A stretch of DNA of 64,000 bases from Bacteroides luti (GTDB taxonomy: Bacteria > Bacteroidota > Bacteroidia > Bacteroidales > Bacteroidaceae): assembly GCF_900128905.1 (NCBI RefSeq), contig NZ_FQTV01000001.1, positions 1 to 64,000 on the forward strand. Direction: 5' to 3'. Position numbers and translations under genes: made by a program. The notes under the pieces are model-generated. The model had not been told where the DNA came from. It did no database searches and saw nothing but the letters and a program-made list of their open reading frames with translations. This document shows, piece by piece, positions 37,571 to 48,345 of this stretch (position 1 is the first letter of the stretch; every line of letters begins with the position of its first letter).

Positions 37571-37808
37571 TAAAAAGATACTCATTCTTCAATTCTAAAT
37601 ATACTTACTCATTTAATTATTAGATTTATTACCTTTAATTGGATGGATGTATTATTATAAATAAAAATACACTGATTTTTTGTTTGCGTATTTTTTATTT
37701 ATACATTTGATGATGATTTGATTGATTTTATATTTATCAAATATCAGCATTAGAGGATGCTATATATTTAAGAAGAACCAAAAAAATAATCTTGTAAATT
37801 CTATAATT

Positions 37809-39668
37809 ATGAGAATAGTAAATCGGGCAATAAACAGATCTTTCATTCTTTTTTCTTTCTTACTATTTTTGAATATTTCTAACTGTTATAGTGCTAATCC
37901 TGCAATAAAAGAGTGGAAGAAAAAAGAGCTAACGGAAGACTTCAAAAATCGTTTATGTGCCTTGTCTGATGTTTATGGTTATGTACGTTATTTCTATCCT
38001 AATGATAATTTGAAGGATCTCGACTGGTTTAACTTTCTCATTTATTCCATAAAAGAAATAGAGGGTTGCAAGTCGGAAAAAGATTTTAATCAGAAAATAT
38101 ATCAACTGTTTTCTCCTTTATGTCCTGATCTTATCATAAATAATAACTTCTCAAAGCCGAAGCGTTATTCTTCCGGATCTTTTTATATACAGGAACGTAG
38201 TATGCTCGATAATAGAGAATTTAATAGCGAAATAAAAGAAATAAGCGCGTATTCCGCGGAATATCCTAAACCGGATTCATTATATACATTCATTATTAAT
38301 CCCCGATTAGCGGTTTCTTTTCCTATTGCTTTATCAGAATTGCCAAAGAGAAGTGAACAACTAACCAGTTTAATAGATTCTTGTAAAAATAGATGGGATG
38401 AGAAATCTATGTATTATTTACTGGCATCAGAACCTTTTGCACGAATTGCAAATGAAATTATGCGTTGCAATATCGTTCAGCATTTTTATCCGTATTATTT
38501 TGAAGATAAACTTGATGTTACCTGGAGTAAGTCATATAAAGACTATTTTAATAAAATAGCAAATAGTAATAATTCTACTAGTTATTACTATTTAGTATGC
38601 AACATGATGAACTTAGTAAAAGATAGCCATGTTTATTTGAACTTTAACGTGCTAGGAGCATTCTCAACAAAAAGATTTCCTGGAATTGAGACTGTGATTC
38701 TGGACAATAAATTGCTAATAAAGAATATGCTTGCACCCTACGACTCTGTTATTCACAGAGGAGATAGGATTATTAAGATTAATAATATAGAAGTCGAATC
38801 TTTTATAAAAGGGAAATTGAATAACTTATCCTACTCAACTTTAGAAAGTGGATTAACAAAGCTTACTTCTTCCTATGAGATTTTTAGTAGTTATGCAAGA
38901 GATTCTGTTTTAAATCTGACTATAAAGAACTCTAAAGGAAAAGAATCAGATGTGGCTGTAAAAATAAATATGTTTAGACCTGCTTTTGTTGCCGATAAAG
39001 AATTTATTAAATGTTTTGATGGGAATAAATATTATATTAATCTGAAAGATCCTCAATTAATCAGTTACGAAAAGTTTAAAGCCTATATTCCAGAGATAAA
39101 CAAGGGCAAAGGGGTTATTTTTGATATGAGAGGTTATCCAACTACAGATGTATTCAGCATTTTAGCTAATATCACAGATTCAATTCTTTCTTTAGGGAAT
39201 CTTTATGAAGTACATTACTATTTTCCCAATCACATTAATCCTGTTCCTAAACCCACGGAAAAATGGTTTATAGCTCCTTCAACGTCAGCAATGAATAAAG
39301 ACTATTCAAAGAAGTTTCAATATTCATTGCCAGTCAACGAGAAAATAACTGTGCCTTGTGTATTTTTAGTTAATTCGGTTTCAATGAGTTTTATGGAAAC
39401 GGTGATAGATATAATCAAGAATTATAAATTAGGTATCCTTATAGGAGAGAATACAGCAGGTTGCAATGGAGATACGCCTCATTTTAAATTGCCCTTTGCA
39501 TCATTTTCAATGACATTTGCTAAATTCTTAAACAGAGACGGATCTCAACATCACGGCATAGGCATAAAACCAGATATTTACGTAGAAAACAAAGATACAA
39601 ATACAGATGCTCAACTAGAGGCTGCGAAAAAATATTTAGATGTTCTGGCATCTCATACCTCCAAATAA
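37809..39668 (+). CDS. Exported S41-family peptidase
   Basis: 619 residues from the chosen ATG, which directly precedes a signal peptide (SFILFSFLLFLNISNCYSA). An N-terminal helical domain is followed by a PDZ-like segment (about 290-370, VIHRGDRIIKINNIEVES) and the S41 core (about 430-600): GVIFDMRGYP, then FLVNSVSMSFMETVI with the serine and IGENTAGCNGDT. This is the tail-specific/C-terminal processing protease fold used on periplasmic substrates. An upstream in-frame ATG at 37722 is rejected for lack of a signal. The fused thiE-like remnant begins right after its stop. Confidence 0.82.
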   Translation: MRIVNRAINRSFILFSFLLFLNISNCYSANPAIKEWKKKELTEDFKNRLCALSDVYGYVRYFYPNDNLKDLDWFNFLIYSIKEIEGCKSEKDFNQKIYQLFSPLCPDLIINNNFSKPKRYSSGSFYIQERSMLDNREFNSEIKEISAYSAEYPKPDSLYTFIINPRLAVSFPIALSELPKRSEQLTSLIDSCKNRWDEKSMYYLLASEPFARIANEIMRCNIVQHFYPYYFEDKLDVTWSKSYKDYFNKIANSNNSTSYYYLVCNMMNLVKDSHVYLNFNVLGAFSTKRFPGIETVILDNKLLIKNMLAPYDSVIHRGDRIIKINNIEVESFIKGKLNNLSYSTLESGLTKLTSSYEIFSSYARDSVLNLTIKNSKGKESDVAVKINMFRPAFVADKEFIKCFDGNKYYINLKDPQLISYEKFKAYIPEINKGKGVIFDMRGYPTTDVFSILANITDSILSLGNLYEVHYYFPNHINPVPKPTEKWFIAPSTSAMNKDYSKKFQYSLPVNEKITVPCVFLVNSVSMSFMETVIDIIKNYKLGILIGENTAGCNGDTPHFKLPFASFSMTFAKFLNRDGSQHHGIGIKPDIYVENKDTNTDAQLEAAKKYLDVLASHTSK

Positions 39669-39669
39669 T

Positions 39670-39835
39670 GAGTATATTCAGTCCTTCTTCAAATAACTCA
39701 GTAATAATTTTATCCTCTTCAACAAAAAAAGTGAGGAGCAGTAACGGCAATAAGTTTCAAATTCTTAAAAAAATGTGCGCAAAGCTAGTCATTTGATGAT
39801 TAAATCAAAATATTATTGGCGCATTCCTTCTATTA
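39670..39835 (-). pseudogene. Broken duplicate of the thiE/tenI-like 5' end and promoter
   Basis: This stretch matches 36756-36915 along its length: TCCTTC(T/C)TCAAATAACTC, then the polyA segment, and the GTGCGCAAAG(G/C)TAGTCATTT promoter region. The start codon has become TTG, one extra base before the T run shifts the frame, and the homology stops after about 28 codons. The -7 element survives as TAGCTTTGC (39779-39787). Confidence 0.82.
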
Positions 39836-39876
39836 TAGTTCAACCTATTAAGATATGCTCAATGAAAATAACATAA

Positions 39877-39917
39877 AAACAGGCTCAACACCTTAATTTA
39901 AGATGTTGAGCCTGTTT
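39877..39917 (-). terminator. Terminator after the PEGA-like lipoprotein gene
   Basis: AAACAGGCTCAACA (39877-39890) pairs with TGTTGAGCCTGTTT (39904-39917). On the minus strand a T-rich stretch (TTTTATGTTATTTTC) follows. Confidence 0.8.
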
Positions 39918-39925
39918 CATATTAT

Positions 39926-40324
39926 TTATAATTGCTGAGTGCTTCTTGGATCTTTTTCTAAATCAATATTGATATATGTATTGTCCCATTTACTTATTTT
40001 CTGAGTTCCGAAATCAACTATAAATCCTGGCCAGAATAAAATATTCCAGAGAGTTGTTGGATTAAATGTAGATTCCAGCAATAGAGGAGATGGTCTGTAG
40101 CCTTCTTTCTTGGCTATCAAGGTTTTGCTCTCTACCTTTTTCTTAATTCTTACCGTTACCATCTTTGATTCACCAATTTCGGCAATTTTTATATTGGTAT
40201 AGGTGTCGTAAATTTTAGTTCCTTCTGGTCCTGCAAATGTGATGCTTTGGTCAGAACTAGTGAATAGTGTGCAGCATGATGGCAATAATGCACATGAAAT
40301 GAATAGCAATAATATTTTCTTCAT
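39926..40324 (-). CDS. Small PEGA-like lipoprotein
   Basis: 132 residues with a lipoprotein signal (lipobox LLPSC, Cys at about residue 17, next to a second Cys). The mature region FAGPEGTKIYDTYTNIKIAE, then KTLIAKKEGYRPSPLLLE, looks like a PEGA-type surface domain. A hydrophobic aromatic patch (LWNILFWPGFIVDFGT) follows and may be membrane-associated, as in small phage-like or envelope lipoproteins of this type. No function is assigned. Confidence 0.7.
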   Translation of the reverse strand: MKKILLLFISCALLPSCCTLFTSSDQSITFAGPEGTKIYDTYTNIKIAEIGESKMVTVRIKKKVESKTLIAKKEGYRPSPLLLESTFNPTTLWNILFWPGFIVDFGTQKISKWDNTYINIDLEKDPRSTQQL

Positions 40325-40440
40325 AATTTAAAATTGTTTTCAGATAATCTATAGTGCGTTGTAAAAATGATATAAAATATTTTCCATACAAAAGTAGGTT
40401 ATATGAATAACAATTGCAATAATATAGAGTAGTATTATTT

Positions 40441-41130
40441 TTACAATGCAATAATATTTGTCTCCATGGTGCGTAAATCAATGGTCCACAGCTTGCCGTC
40501 GAGTAGTTCGCCATATCCGCAGATTAGCTTTATGACCTCCGATGCTTCTACGCTTCCTGTTACGGCCGGTGTTACGCCCATAACGCCTTTGGAAAGTGGA
40601 GGCATGGCCAACATCTCTTCTTCATCGGGGAAAAGATCGCGGTATGTCTTTCCACTTTTGTGATTGAAGACCGAGACTTGCCCTTGCAGACCGAATATTG
40701 CTCCGTACACATAGGGCTTGCCGAGCTTAACACAAGTGTCATTGATCAGGTATCGGGTAGGGAAGTTGTCGCATCCGTCTACTACAAGATCGTATTTGCT
40801 GATAATCTCATCGGCATTTTCTTTTGTCAACTTGTACGGATAGGATTGGATGTTTACTTCACTGTTTAAAGCGCTAAGTCTTTTATGGGCACACTCAGTT
40901 TTTACTTTATCAAGCTCGCTTTCTGTATAGAATACTTGTCGTTGCAGATTGGTAAGGCTCACAATATCACTATCCATTATCCCCAGTGTTCCTATTCCGG
41001 CTGCTGTAAGATAAAGAGCGATTGGAGAGCCCAAGCCGCCTACACCCACTAATAAAACTGAAGCTTTTCTAAGCTTTTCCTGACCATCTTCGCCTATTTC
41101 GGGTAGCATTGTTTGTCTGTCGTATCTCAT
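40441..41130 (-). CDS. thiF: ThiF/MoeB-family adenylyltransferase
   Basis: E1-like enzyme that adenylates the C-terminal GlyGly of ThiS before sulfur transfer. It has 229 residues. The nucleotide-binding loop is GVGGLGSPIALYLT (about 30-43), with DLVVDGCDNFPTRYL (about 113-127) and the typical ThiF N-terminus MRYDRQTMLPEIGEDGQEKL. The zinc-site Cys pairs of MoeB are not evident, as in some short ThiF proteins. It is the last gene of the thiamine cluster, separated from thiH by 690 bp of repeats, so it may have its own transcript. Confidence 0.88.
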   Translation of the reverse strand: MRYDRQTMLPEIGEDGQEKLRKASVLLVGVGGLGSPIALYLTAAGIGTLGIMDSDIVSLTNLQRQVFYTESELDKVKTECAHKRLSALNSEVNIQSYPYKLTKENADEIISKYDLVVDGCDNFPTRYLINDTCVKLGKPYVYGAIFGLQGQVSVFNHKSGKTYRDLFPDEEEMLAMPPLSKGVMGVTPAVTGSVEASEVIKLICGYGELLDGKLWTIDLRTMETNIIAL

Positions 41131-41200
41131 GTAAATATAATTAGTTATTTATATAATAACAGAATCTTACTCTTCTCCATTATTTATTGAAGCTCAGTTC

Positions 41201-41550
41201 TGTCCATTATCTCTTGTTCTTAATATATTGGGCAATTTGTAAAGCAGCGAAATCTTTATCTCCCAGATATTTCTGGAAACATAGTTGTGTCTGCTATCTC
41301 TTGTTCTTAATAAATTGGACAATCTGTAAAGCTGTAAAATCTCTATTTCCTCAATATCTCAGTAAGATTATCTCAGTCTGTTATATCTTGCCTTTAATAT
41401 ATAGGGCTATTTATAAAATGACAAAATCTATCTCTCCCTTAATATTTCGGAATGTATAGTCTTGCCCATTATCTCTTGTTCATATAAATAGGGCTATTTG
41501 TTATTTGGCAGATAATCTGCTTTTCCAGGTATTTAAAGATTCCCTGCTTA
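41201..41550. repeat. Decaying 87-bp tandem repeat (about 4 units)
   Basis: Units begin at 41201, 41288, 41375 and 41463 (87, 87 and 88 bp apart) with a shared core like CCATTATCTCTTGTTC followed by TTAATATATTGGGCAATTTG. Later units are more divergent. Because 87 is a multiple of three, a plus-strand frame stays open through the first three units (41187-41459). I regard that as a by-product of the period. Confidence 0.8.
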
Positions 41551-41678
41551 ATTCGTTGCATCTTATCTTTATGTACTTTATTATCTATCAAACTATAGTC
41601 TAGCTATATTCCAAAATATATCAGGAAACTTAGCTTTTCCGGCCTAGCTCATTGCTCGATTCATTGTTTGTACAAATA

Positions 41679-41730
41679 ATGAACTCTCCCTAATTTTCCT
41701 TGTTTTAAGGAAGATTAGGGATGAGTTCAT
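41679..41730. other. Long hairpin in the thiH-thiF gap
   Basis: ATGAACTC, CCCTAAT and TTCCTT (41679-41700) pair with AAGGAA, ATTAGGG and GAGTTCAT (41706-41730), a stem of about 22 bp with small mismatches. It has no clear T run on either strand, so it may be an RNA-stability hairpin or a weak terminator rather than a standard one. Confidence 0.65.
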
Positions 41731-41819
41731 TGGGTTACATATATAGTTGTAATTTCTCGTTCACTGCTTATAGGAATTAAAATAGTTAATCCATCAAGTT
41801 ACATAATACAGAATTATAA

Positions 41820-42932
41820 TTATCTATCAAATGCCTGATCCCAGTCCTTCCATACCGGTTCACGGCCTATCCGTTTCAAGTCCTTTTCAACTTGTATGGC
41901 TGTGCGACTATCATTGATGGCAAACTGCTCTAATGCCTGCGGATAGGTGTAGTAACCTCCCGGTTCAGTCTTGCTTTCGGCACTCATTGTAGTTACTCCA
42001 AGGGTTGCCATGTTATTGCGCATTTCTGCACTCTCACGGGTTGAGTAGGAGATGTCCACATCATGATCGAAGATACGGAAAGCAAAAGTGAGCTGTGCCA
42101 ATTCCCTGTCGCTCATAACCACATTGGGCTGAAAATGGCCCTCCGAAGGACGCATTCTTGGGAAGTTTAGGCTGTACTTTGTCTTCCAGTAATTCTTTTG
42201 CAGATACCTTAAGTGGTGAGCCATCATGGTAACATCCGTACGCCATTCCTCAAGACCAATCAACACGCCCATACCAATTTTATGAACTCCGGCTTGTCCC
42301 ATACGATCGAATCCGTTTACCCTCCAGTCGAACTTCGATTTCATTCCTTTCGGATGGTAAATGTTGTAGTTTGCCTTGTTGTATGTCTCTTGGAAACAGA
42401 TAACACCGTTGAGGCCCGAGTGCGTGAGGCGTTCATACTCCTCAGCTTTGAGTGGCATAACCTCTATCTGAAGATTGGAGAAATAAGGTTTGGCAAGCTG
42501 AAGAGCTCTTTCTATATACGGAACTCCTGCGGCTACCGGATTCTCTCCCGTAACAAGCAGTAGATTCTCAAACGGAGCCAGCTTTTTGATTGCTTTGTAC
42601 TCGTTCACAATTTCCTCTTCCGTAAGAATAACACGGGCAATGGGGTTATTGTGCTGGAATCCGCAGTAGATGCAATGGTTGGTACATGAGTTGGTTATGT
42701 AGAGCGGCACAAACATGGATATGGTTTTGCCAAAACGCTGTAAGGTATATTGGCGACTCAGCTGAGCCATCACCTCCAGGTATGGTTCGGCGGCCGGAGA
42801 AATCAACGCCATGAAATCGTTCACATCTAAGTGTTCTTTGCCAAGCGCACGTTCCACATCGGTGGATGTTTTGGAATAAATGGCTCTTGTAGAGTCTTCC
42901 CATGAAATTTTAGCTAATTCATCTGAAAACAT
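41820..42932 (-). CDS. thiH: 2-iminoacetate synthase
   Basis: Radical SAM enzyme that cleaves tyrosine to dehydroglycine for thiazole synthesis in anaerobes. It has 370 residues. The [4Fe-4S] motif is CTNHCIYC (CxxxCxxC) at about residues 83-90. The BATS-like C-terminal region includes MAESK-like segment TTMSAESKTEPGGYYT. The presence of ThiH rather than the oxygen-dependent ThiO fits an anaerobe. It lies downstream of thiC with a 22-bp-period TGTACA array between them. Confidence 0.95.
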   Translation of the reverse strand: MFSDELAKISWEDSTRAIYSKTSTDVERALGKEHLDVNDFMALISPAAEPYLEVMAQLSRQYTLQRFGKTISMFVPLYITNSCTNHCIYCGFQHNNPIARVILTEEEIVNEYKAIKKLAPFENLLLVTGENPVAAGVPYIERALQLAKPYFSNLQIEVMPLKAEEYERLTHSGLNGVICFQETYNKANYNIYHPKGMKSKFDWRVNGFDRMGQAGVHKIGMGVLIGLEEWRTDVTMMAHHLRYLQKNYWKTKYSLNFPRMRPSEGHFQPNVVMSDRELAQLTFAFRIFDHDVDISYSTRESAEMRNNMATLGVTTMSAESKTEPGGYYTYPQALEQFAINDSRTAIQVEKDLKRIGREPVWKDWDQAFDR

Positions 42933-42954
42933 TTCCTTTTATATTTTTTGTAGC

Positions 42955-43029
42955 CTGTACAAAAGAATGCAATCTTTTGTACAGAAGAATTAATTGTTTT
43001 GTACAGAAGAAAACAATCTTTTGTACAAG
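42955..43029. repeat. TGTACA array, locus 3 (4 sites, 22-bp period), inside the thi operon
   Basis: TGTACA occurs at 42956, 42978, 43000 and 43022, exactly 22 bp apart. Spacers are AAAGAATGCAATCTTT, GAAGAATTAATTGTTT and GAAGAAAACAATCTTT. The last spacer is identical to that of locus 2 and the middle one to that of locus 1. It lies between thiC and thiH, which are read on the same strand. Confidence 0.92.
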
Positions 43030-43054
43030 ATATTTTTAACCATTCCCGAATGGA

Positions 43055-45539
<2,485 letters not shown>

Positions 45540-45670
45540 TTTTATTCTTGTTTATTCGTTGTTGTCTGATAGAAAGAAGTTCTGTAATCTACGGTGAATG
45601 CTTTCCTTTCCGTGGCCTTTGGGCAGGAAATGCTCGAATTAAGAAGTAGATGCAAGCTCTCTATCAGTCT

Positions 45671-46312
45671 CTAATAAGTGTTACTGTTGTCTATTTTTTG
45701 AAGAATCTGCCTGGTTTCACTCACCGGATCTGTTGCCCTCAGGATAGTACCCGAGAGTGCGATACCCGATACGCCGGTCTGCATCACATCTTCTATGTCA
45801 TCAGCCGTAATACCGCCAATAGCTACAACAGGTACTGATATTCCCTTTGCTGCCATCTGGCCTAGTATACCTTTGTACCCCTGCAAACCCAGTACCGGAC
45901 TAAGGTTCTTCTTGGTGGTTGTGTACCTGAAAGGTCCCATACCAATGTAATCGGCTCCCGAATTCACGTGCATGCATACATCATCAAACGTATTTGCTGT
46001 TCCGCCAATAATGAAGTTCTTACCAAGAATTTTTCTGGCATTGGCAATGGGCATATCGTTCTTACCCAGATGCACTCCATCTGCTCCCAGTTTTTTCACC
46101 AACTCCACATGGTCGTCAATAATGAAAGTAGCCCCGTATTCCTTGCATAATTGCATTATGCGGACAGCCTCAGCCTCAACAACTTCGGCAGGTGCATCCT
46201 TCATGCGTAGCTGAATCCATCGACAACCGCCTTCAAGAGCCAGTCTGGCAGAATCAAAATAAGAATATCGTTCGGTGAAATGGGTGATGAATTGAAATTT
46301 TATAGCATTCAT
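45671..46312 (-). CDS. thiE: Thiamine phosphate synthase
   Basis: Joins HMP-PP and thiazole phosphate to thiamine phosphate. 213 residues from the ATG at 46312, which overlaps the thiS stop (ATGA). A longer frame from 46321 would need a TTG start. Motifs: WIQLRMKDAP, FIIDDHVELVKKLGADGVHLG, YIGMGPFRYTTTK and VVAIGGITADDI. This is the canonical copy; compare the divergent paralogue at 36237. Confidence 0.94.
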   Translation of the reverse strand: MNAIKFQFITHFTERYSYFDSARLALEGGCRWIQLRMKDAPAEVVEAEAVRIMQLCKEYGATFIIDDHVELVKKLGADGVHLGKNDMPIANARKILGKNFIIGGTANTFDDVCMHVNSGADYIGMGPFRYTTTKKNLSPVLGLQGYKGILGQMAAKGISVPVVAIGGITADDIEDVMQTGVSGIALSGTILRATDPVSETRQILQKIDNSNTY

Positions 46313-46509
46313 CCTCCACAAGCAGCTTTGATTATCACAATCTGATCATTCTCGTTCAGGATGAACTGATCCCATTCTGTGCGTGGAACCATTTTGTTGT
46401 TCACGGCAATTGCCACACCCGCCGAGGGAAGATTCATTGATAAAGCCATTTGCTTGATTGAAGACTGCGATTGAAGCTCTGTCTCCTTGTTGTTTACTTG
46501 AACTTTCAT
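46309..46509 (-). CDS. thiS: Sulfur carrier protein ThiS
   Basis: 66 residues from MKVQVNNKETELQ. Ubiquitin-like fold ending in the GlyGly required for thiocarboxylation (AACGG). The C-terminal CGG rather than a bare GG is normal for ThiS in this group. The start is chosen by family length over the longer open frame from 46548. It is the first gene after the TPP riboswitch and is translationally coupled to thiE by an ATGA overlap. Confidence 0.93.
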   Translation of the reverse strand: MKVQVNNKETELQSQSSIKQMALSMNLPSAGVAIAVNNKMVPRTEWDQFILNENDQIVIIKAACGG

Positions 46510-46584
46510 ACTTACGTTTTTTAAGGATATGTAAATGCGTAAATACAAAAGCGTGCGGTGAGGAAAGAAATAATAAATAAGCTT

Positions 46585-46668
46585 TGCAACAATTCCTACG
46601 GCAGTACTAACTGCATCAGGTTCAACGGGTATAATCTCAGCCCTCCATGGGGCACCCCTTTGTCTTTA
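46585..46668 (-). promoter_or_regulatory. TPP riboswitch (THI element)
   Basis: Reading the minus strand: GGGGTGCC (46658-46651), GGCTGAGAT (46642-46634), then ACCCGTTGAACCTGATGC (to about 46613) and TACTGCCGTAGGAAT (46606-46592). These are the conserved pyrimidine- and pyrophosphate-sensor helices of the TPP aptamer. It lies about 75 nt before thiS. No clear terminator is seen between aptamer and gene, so control of translation start is more likely. Confidence 0.95.
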
Positions 46669-46673
46669 CGGCT

Positions 46674-46682
46674 GCAAAGTAA
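46674..46682 (-). promoter_or_regulatory. Possible -7 element of the thi operon
   Basis: Minus-strand TTACTTTGC differs from TAnnTTTGC at one position and lies just before the aptamer. The CTTTGCA portion could alternatively pair with TTGCAAAG on the 3' side of the aptamer as an extended P1 helix. Confidence 0.45.
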
Positions 46683-46770
46683 CTAAAAAAAGAATGAATA
46701 ATCCTACAGTTTTCTGTTATTTTTATTTTAAGAATTGCTTGGAATAGTGATAATCTAAAAATAAATCGAC

Positions 46771-46779
46771 TACTTTTGC
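46771..46779 (+). promoter_or_regulatory. -7 promoter element of the GNAT-thiD unit
   Basis: TACTTTTGC, a perfect TAnnTTTGC, lies 65 bp before the GNAT start. Confidence 0.62.
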
Positions 46780-46843
46780 GGTAAATTAATAGCTATTTCA
46801 ATAGGCTGTTTCTTATTTATAATCAATCAAATGGTGTAGTTTT

Positions 46844-47326
46844 ATGGTAATCAGAAATATTAAGGAAGAGGATAATAAAGCTTTGGCAAATATTATTCGC
46901 AAAACATTGGAGGAGTTTGGTGCCAATCATCCGGGTACAGTCTATTATGATGATGAGATAAACTATTTAAGTGAAATCTTTAAAGCCGACAAAAGCACAT
47001 ACTTTGTGGTTTGGGACGAGGAAAACAATAAAGTGCTTGGTGGCGGAGGTATTTATCCTACAAAAGGTTTACCGCCAGATACGGCAGAGCTGGTGAAACT
47101 CTATCTGCTTCCCGAAACAAGAGGAAAGGGAATTGGCAAACAGCTAATAGACAAATGCCTGGATTATGCCAAAGAAGCCGGTTACTCTAAAGTCTATCTT
47201 GAAAGTATGGACGAGCTAAGCGGAGCGGTTGGTTTGTACGAAAGAATGGGATTTTCGTACCTCGATGCTCCAATGGGAAATAGTGGGCATTGCTACTGTG
47301 GAATATGGATGATGAAAGAAATCTGA
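46844..47326 (+). CDS. GNAT-family N-acetyltransferase
   Basis: 160-residue acetyl-CoA-dependent acyltransferase. The acetyl-CoA loop is LLPETRGKGIGKQLIDKCLD (about residues 87-106; R/QxxGxG/A), followed by a C-terminal AVGLYERMGF. The substrate is unknown. It is 75 bp upstream of thiD on the same strand and probably co-transcribed, though no thiamine role is known. Part of its 3' end is repeated just after the stop. Confidence 0.88.
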   Translation: MVIRNIKEEDNKALANIIRKTLEEFGANHPGTVYYDDEINYLSEIFKADKSTYFVVWDEENNKVLGGGGIYPTKGLPPDTAELVKLYLLPETRGKGIGKQLIDKCLDYAKEAGYSKVYLESMDELSGAVGLYERMGFSYLDAPMGNSGHCYCGIWMMKEI

Positions 47327-47390
47327 AGAATAACTTCGTCAAAGTCGTAGTGAATTATATCGTGGAATGTGGATAATGAAGGAAATTTGA
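47281..47390. repeat. Partial tandem duplication of the GNAT gene 3' end
   Basis: The last codons and stop (GTGGAATATGGATGATGAAA, then GAAATCTGAA) recur 64 bp later as GTGGAATGTGGATAATGAAG, then GAAATTTGAA (47362 onward). The duplicated tail fills the gap before thiD. Confidence 0.72.
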
Positions 47391-47401
47391 ACCTAAAAAG
47401 T

Positions 47402-48214
47402 ATGTCGAAACAATATAAGAGAGTATTAACCATTGCTGGAAGTGATCCAAGTGGAGGAGCAGGTATTCAGGCAGATATAAAAACAATATCGGCCTGCGGA
47501 TGCTATGCCATGTCGGCCATAACGGCTGTAGTAGACGAGAATACTTTTGAGGTAAAAGGAGTACATCCCGTACCTGCCACTTTCGTGAGAGGACAAATAG
47601 AATCTGTTCTTAGTGACATTGGTGCCGATGCCGTAAAGATAGGAATGCTTCACTCTTCAGAACTGATAATGGCGGTGAAGGAAGCGTTAGCTCCCTATAA
47701 TATCCGTAACATTGTGCTCGATCCGGTGATGGTTGCCACGGCAGGTAATGATTTACTAAAGCAGGAAGCAGTCCGCACTTTACAACATGAGTTAATTCCG
47801 CTAACAAGAATCATCACTCCGAATATACCAGAAGCTGAGGTTTTATCTGGGCAGAAAATAGGAAGCAAGGAAGATATGCTGGCGGTGATAAAGAGTCTTT
47901 CGTGCAATAATACGATTTCGGTGCTGCTAAAAGCGGGACATCTATCCGATAACGAGCTTACTGATATCTTTTACAATGCAGAGACGAGAGAGATTCTTGA
48001 GCTAAAAGCGTTGAGAATAGCATCGCAGAATACACATGGAACAGGATGTACATTATCCTCAGCCTTAGCTTCTTTTCTAGCTCATGGCTTCTCTTTGGAT
48101 GAATCGGTGAGAAAGGCAAAGGAATATATGACTCAGGCTATATTGCATGGAGCCGATTATGGGATAGGAAAGGGGCATGGTCCGGTTCATCACTTCTTCT
48201 CTTTCTGGAAATAA
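47402..48214 (+). CDS. thiD: Hydroxymethylpyrimidine/phosphomethylpyrimidine kinase
   Basis: Ribokinase-fold enzyme making HMP-PP for ThiE. 270 residues from MSKQYKRVLTIAG. The signature GSDPSGGAGIQADIKTISACG is near the N-terminus, and the anion hole GTGCTLSSALASF is near the C-terminus. It lies on the opposite strand to the other thi genes but next to the riboswitch region; it has no visible TPP aptamer of its own. Upstream in-frame ATG (47369) rejected because family members start at the chosen methionine. Confidence 0.94.
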   Translation: MSKQYKRVLTIAGSDPSGGAGIQADIKTISACGCYAMSAITAVVDENTFEVKGVHPVPATFVRGQIESVLSDIGADAVKIGMLHSSELIMAVKEALAPYNIRNIVLDPVMVATAGNDLLKQEAVRTLQHELIPLTRIITPNIPEAEVLSGQKIGSKEDMLAVIKSLSCNNTISVLLKAGHLSDNELTDIFYNAETREILELKALRIASQNTHGTGCTLSSALASFLAHGFSLDESVRKAKEYMTQAILHGADYGIGKGHGPVHHFFSFWK

Positions 48215-48273
48215 ATATCAGATTTCTTTCTTTTGTTTATTACTCTGTTGCTAACAAATGCAGAATAATTAAA

Positions 48274-48312
48274 TGCGGCAAACTATATGAGGACCATACA
48301 TTGTTTGCCGCA
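48274..48312. terminator. Hairpin between thiD and the convergent small gene
   Basis: TGCGGCAAAC (48274-48283) pairs with GTTTGCCGCA (48303-48312). It lacks a strong T run, so termination is possible but unproven. Confidence 0.55.
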
Positions 48313-48345
48313 CATGGTTTAGTTGTAGTTTAGTCTGGAAAAATA

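Noticed and set aside
39520..39750. A small second ThiE-like gene
   Set aside because: Only about 28 codons of homology, lost start codon and a frameshift: a duplicated fragment.
41187..41459. A 90-residue three-repeat protein on the plus strand
   Set aside because: It is a consequence of a repeat period divisible by three; no ribosome binding site, no promoter, and the frame is lost in the fourth unit. Kept only as a repeat.
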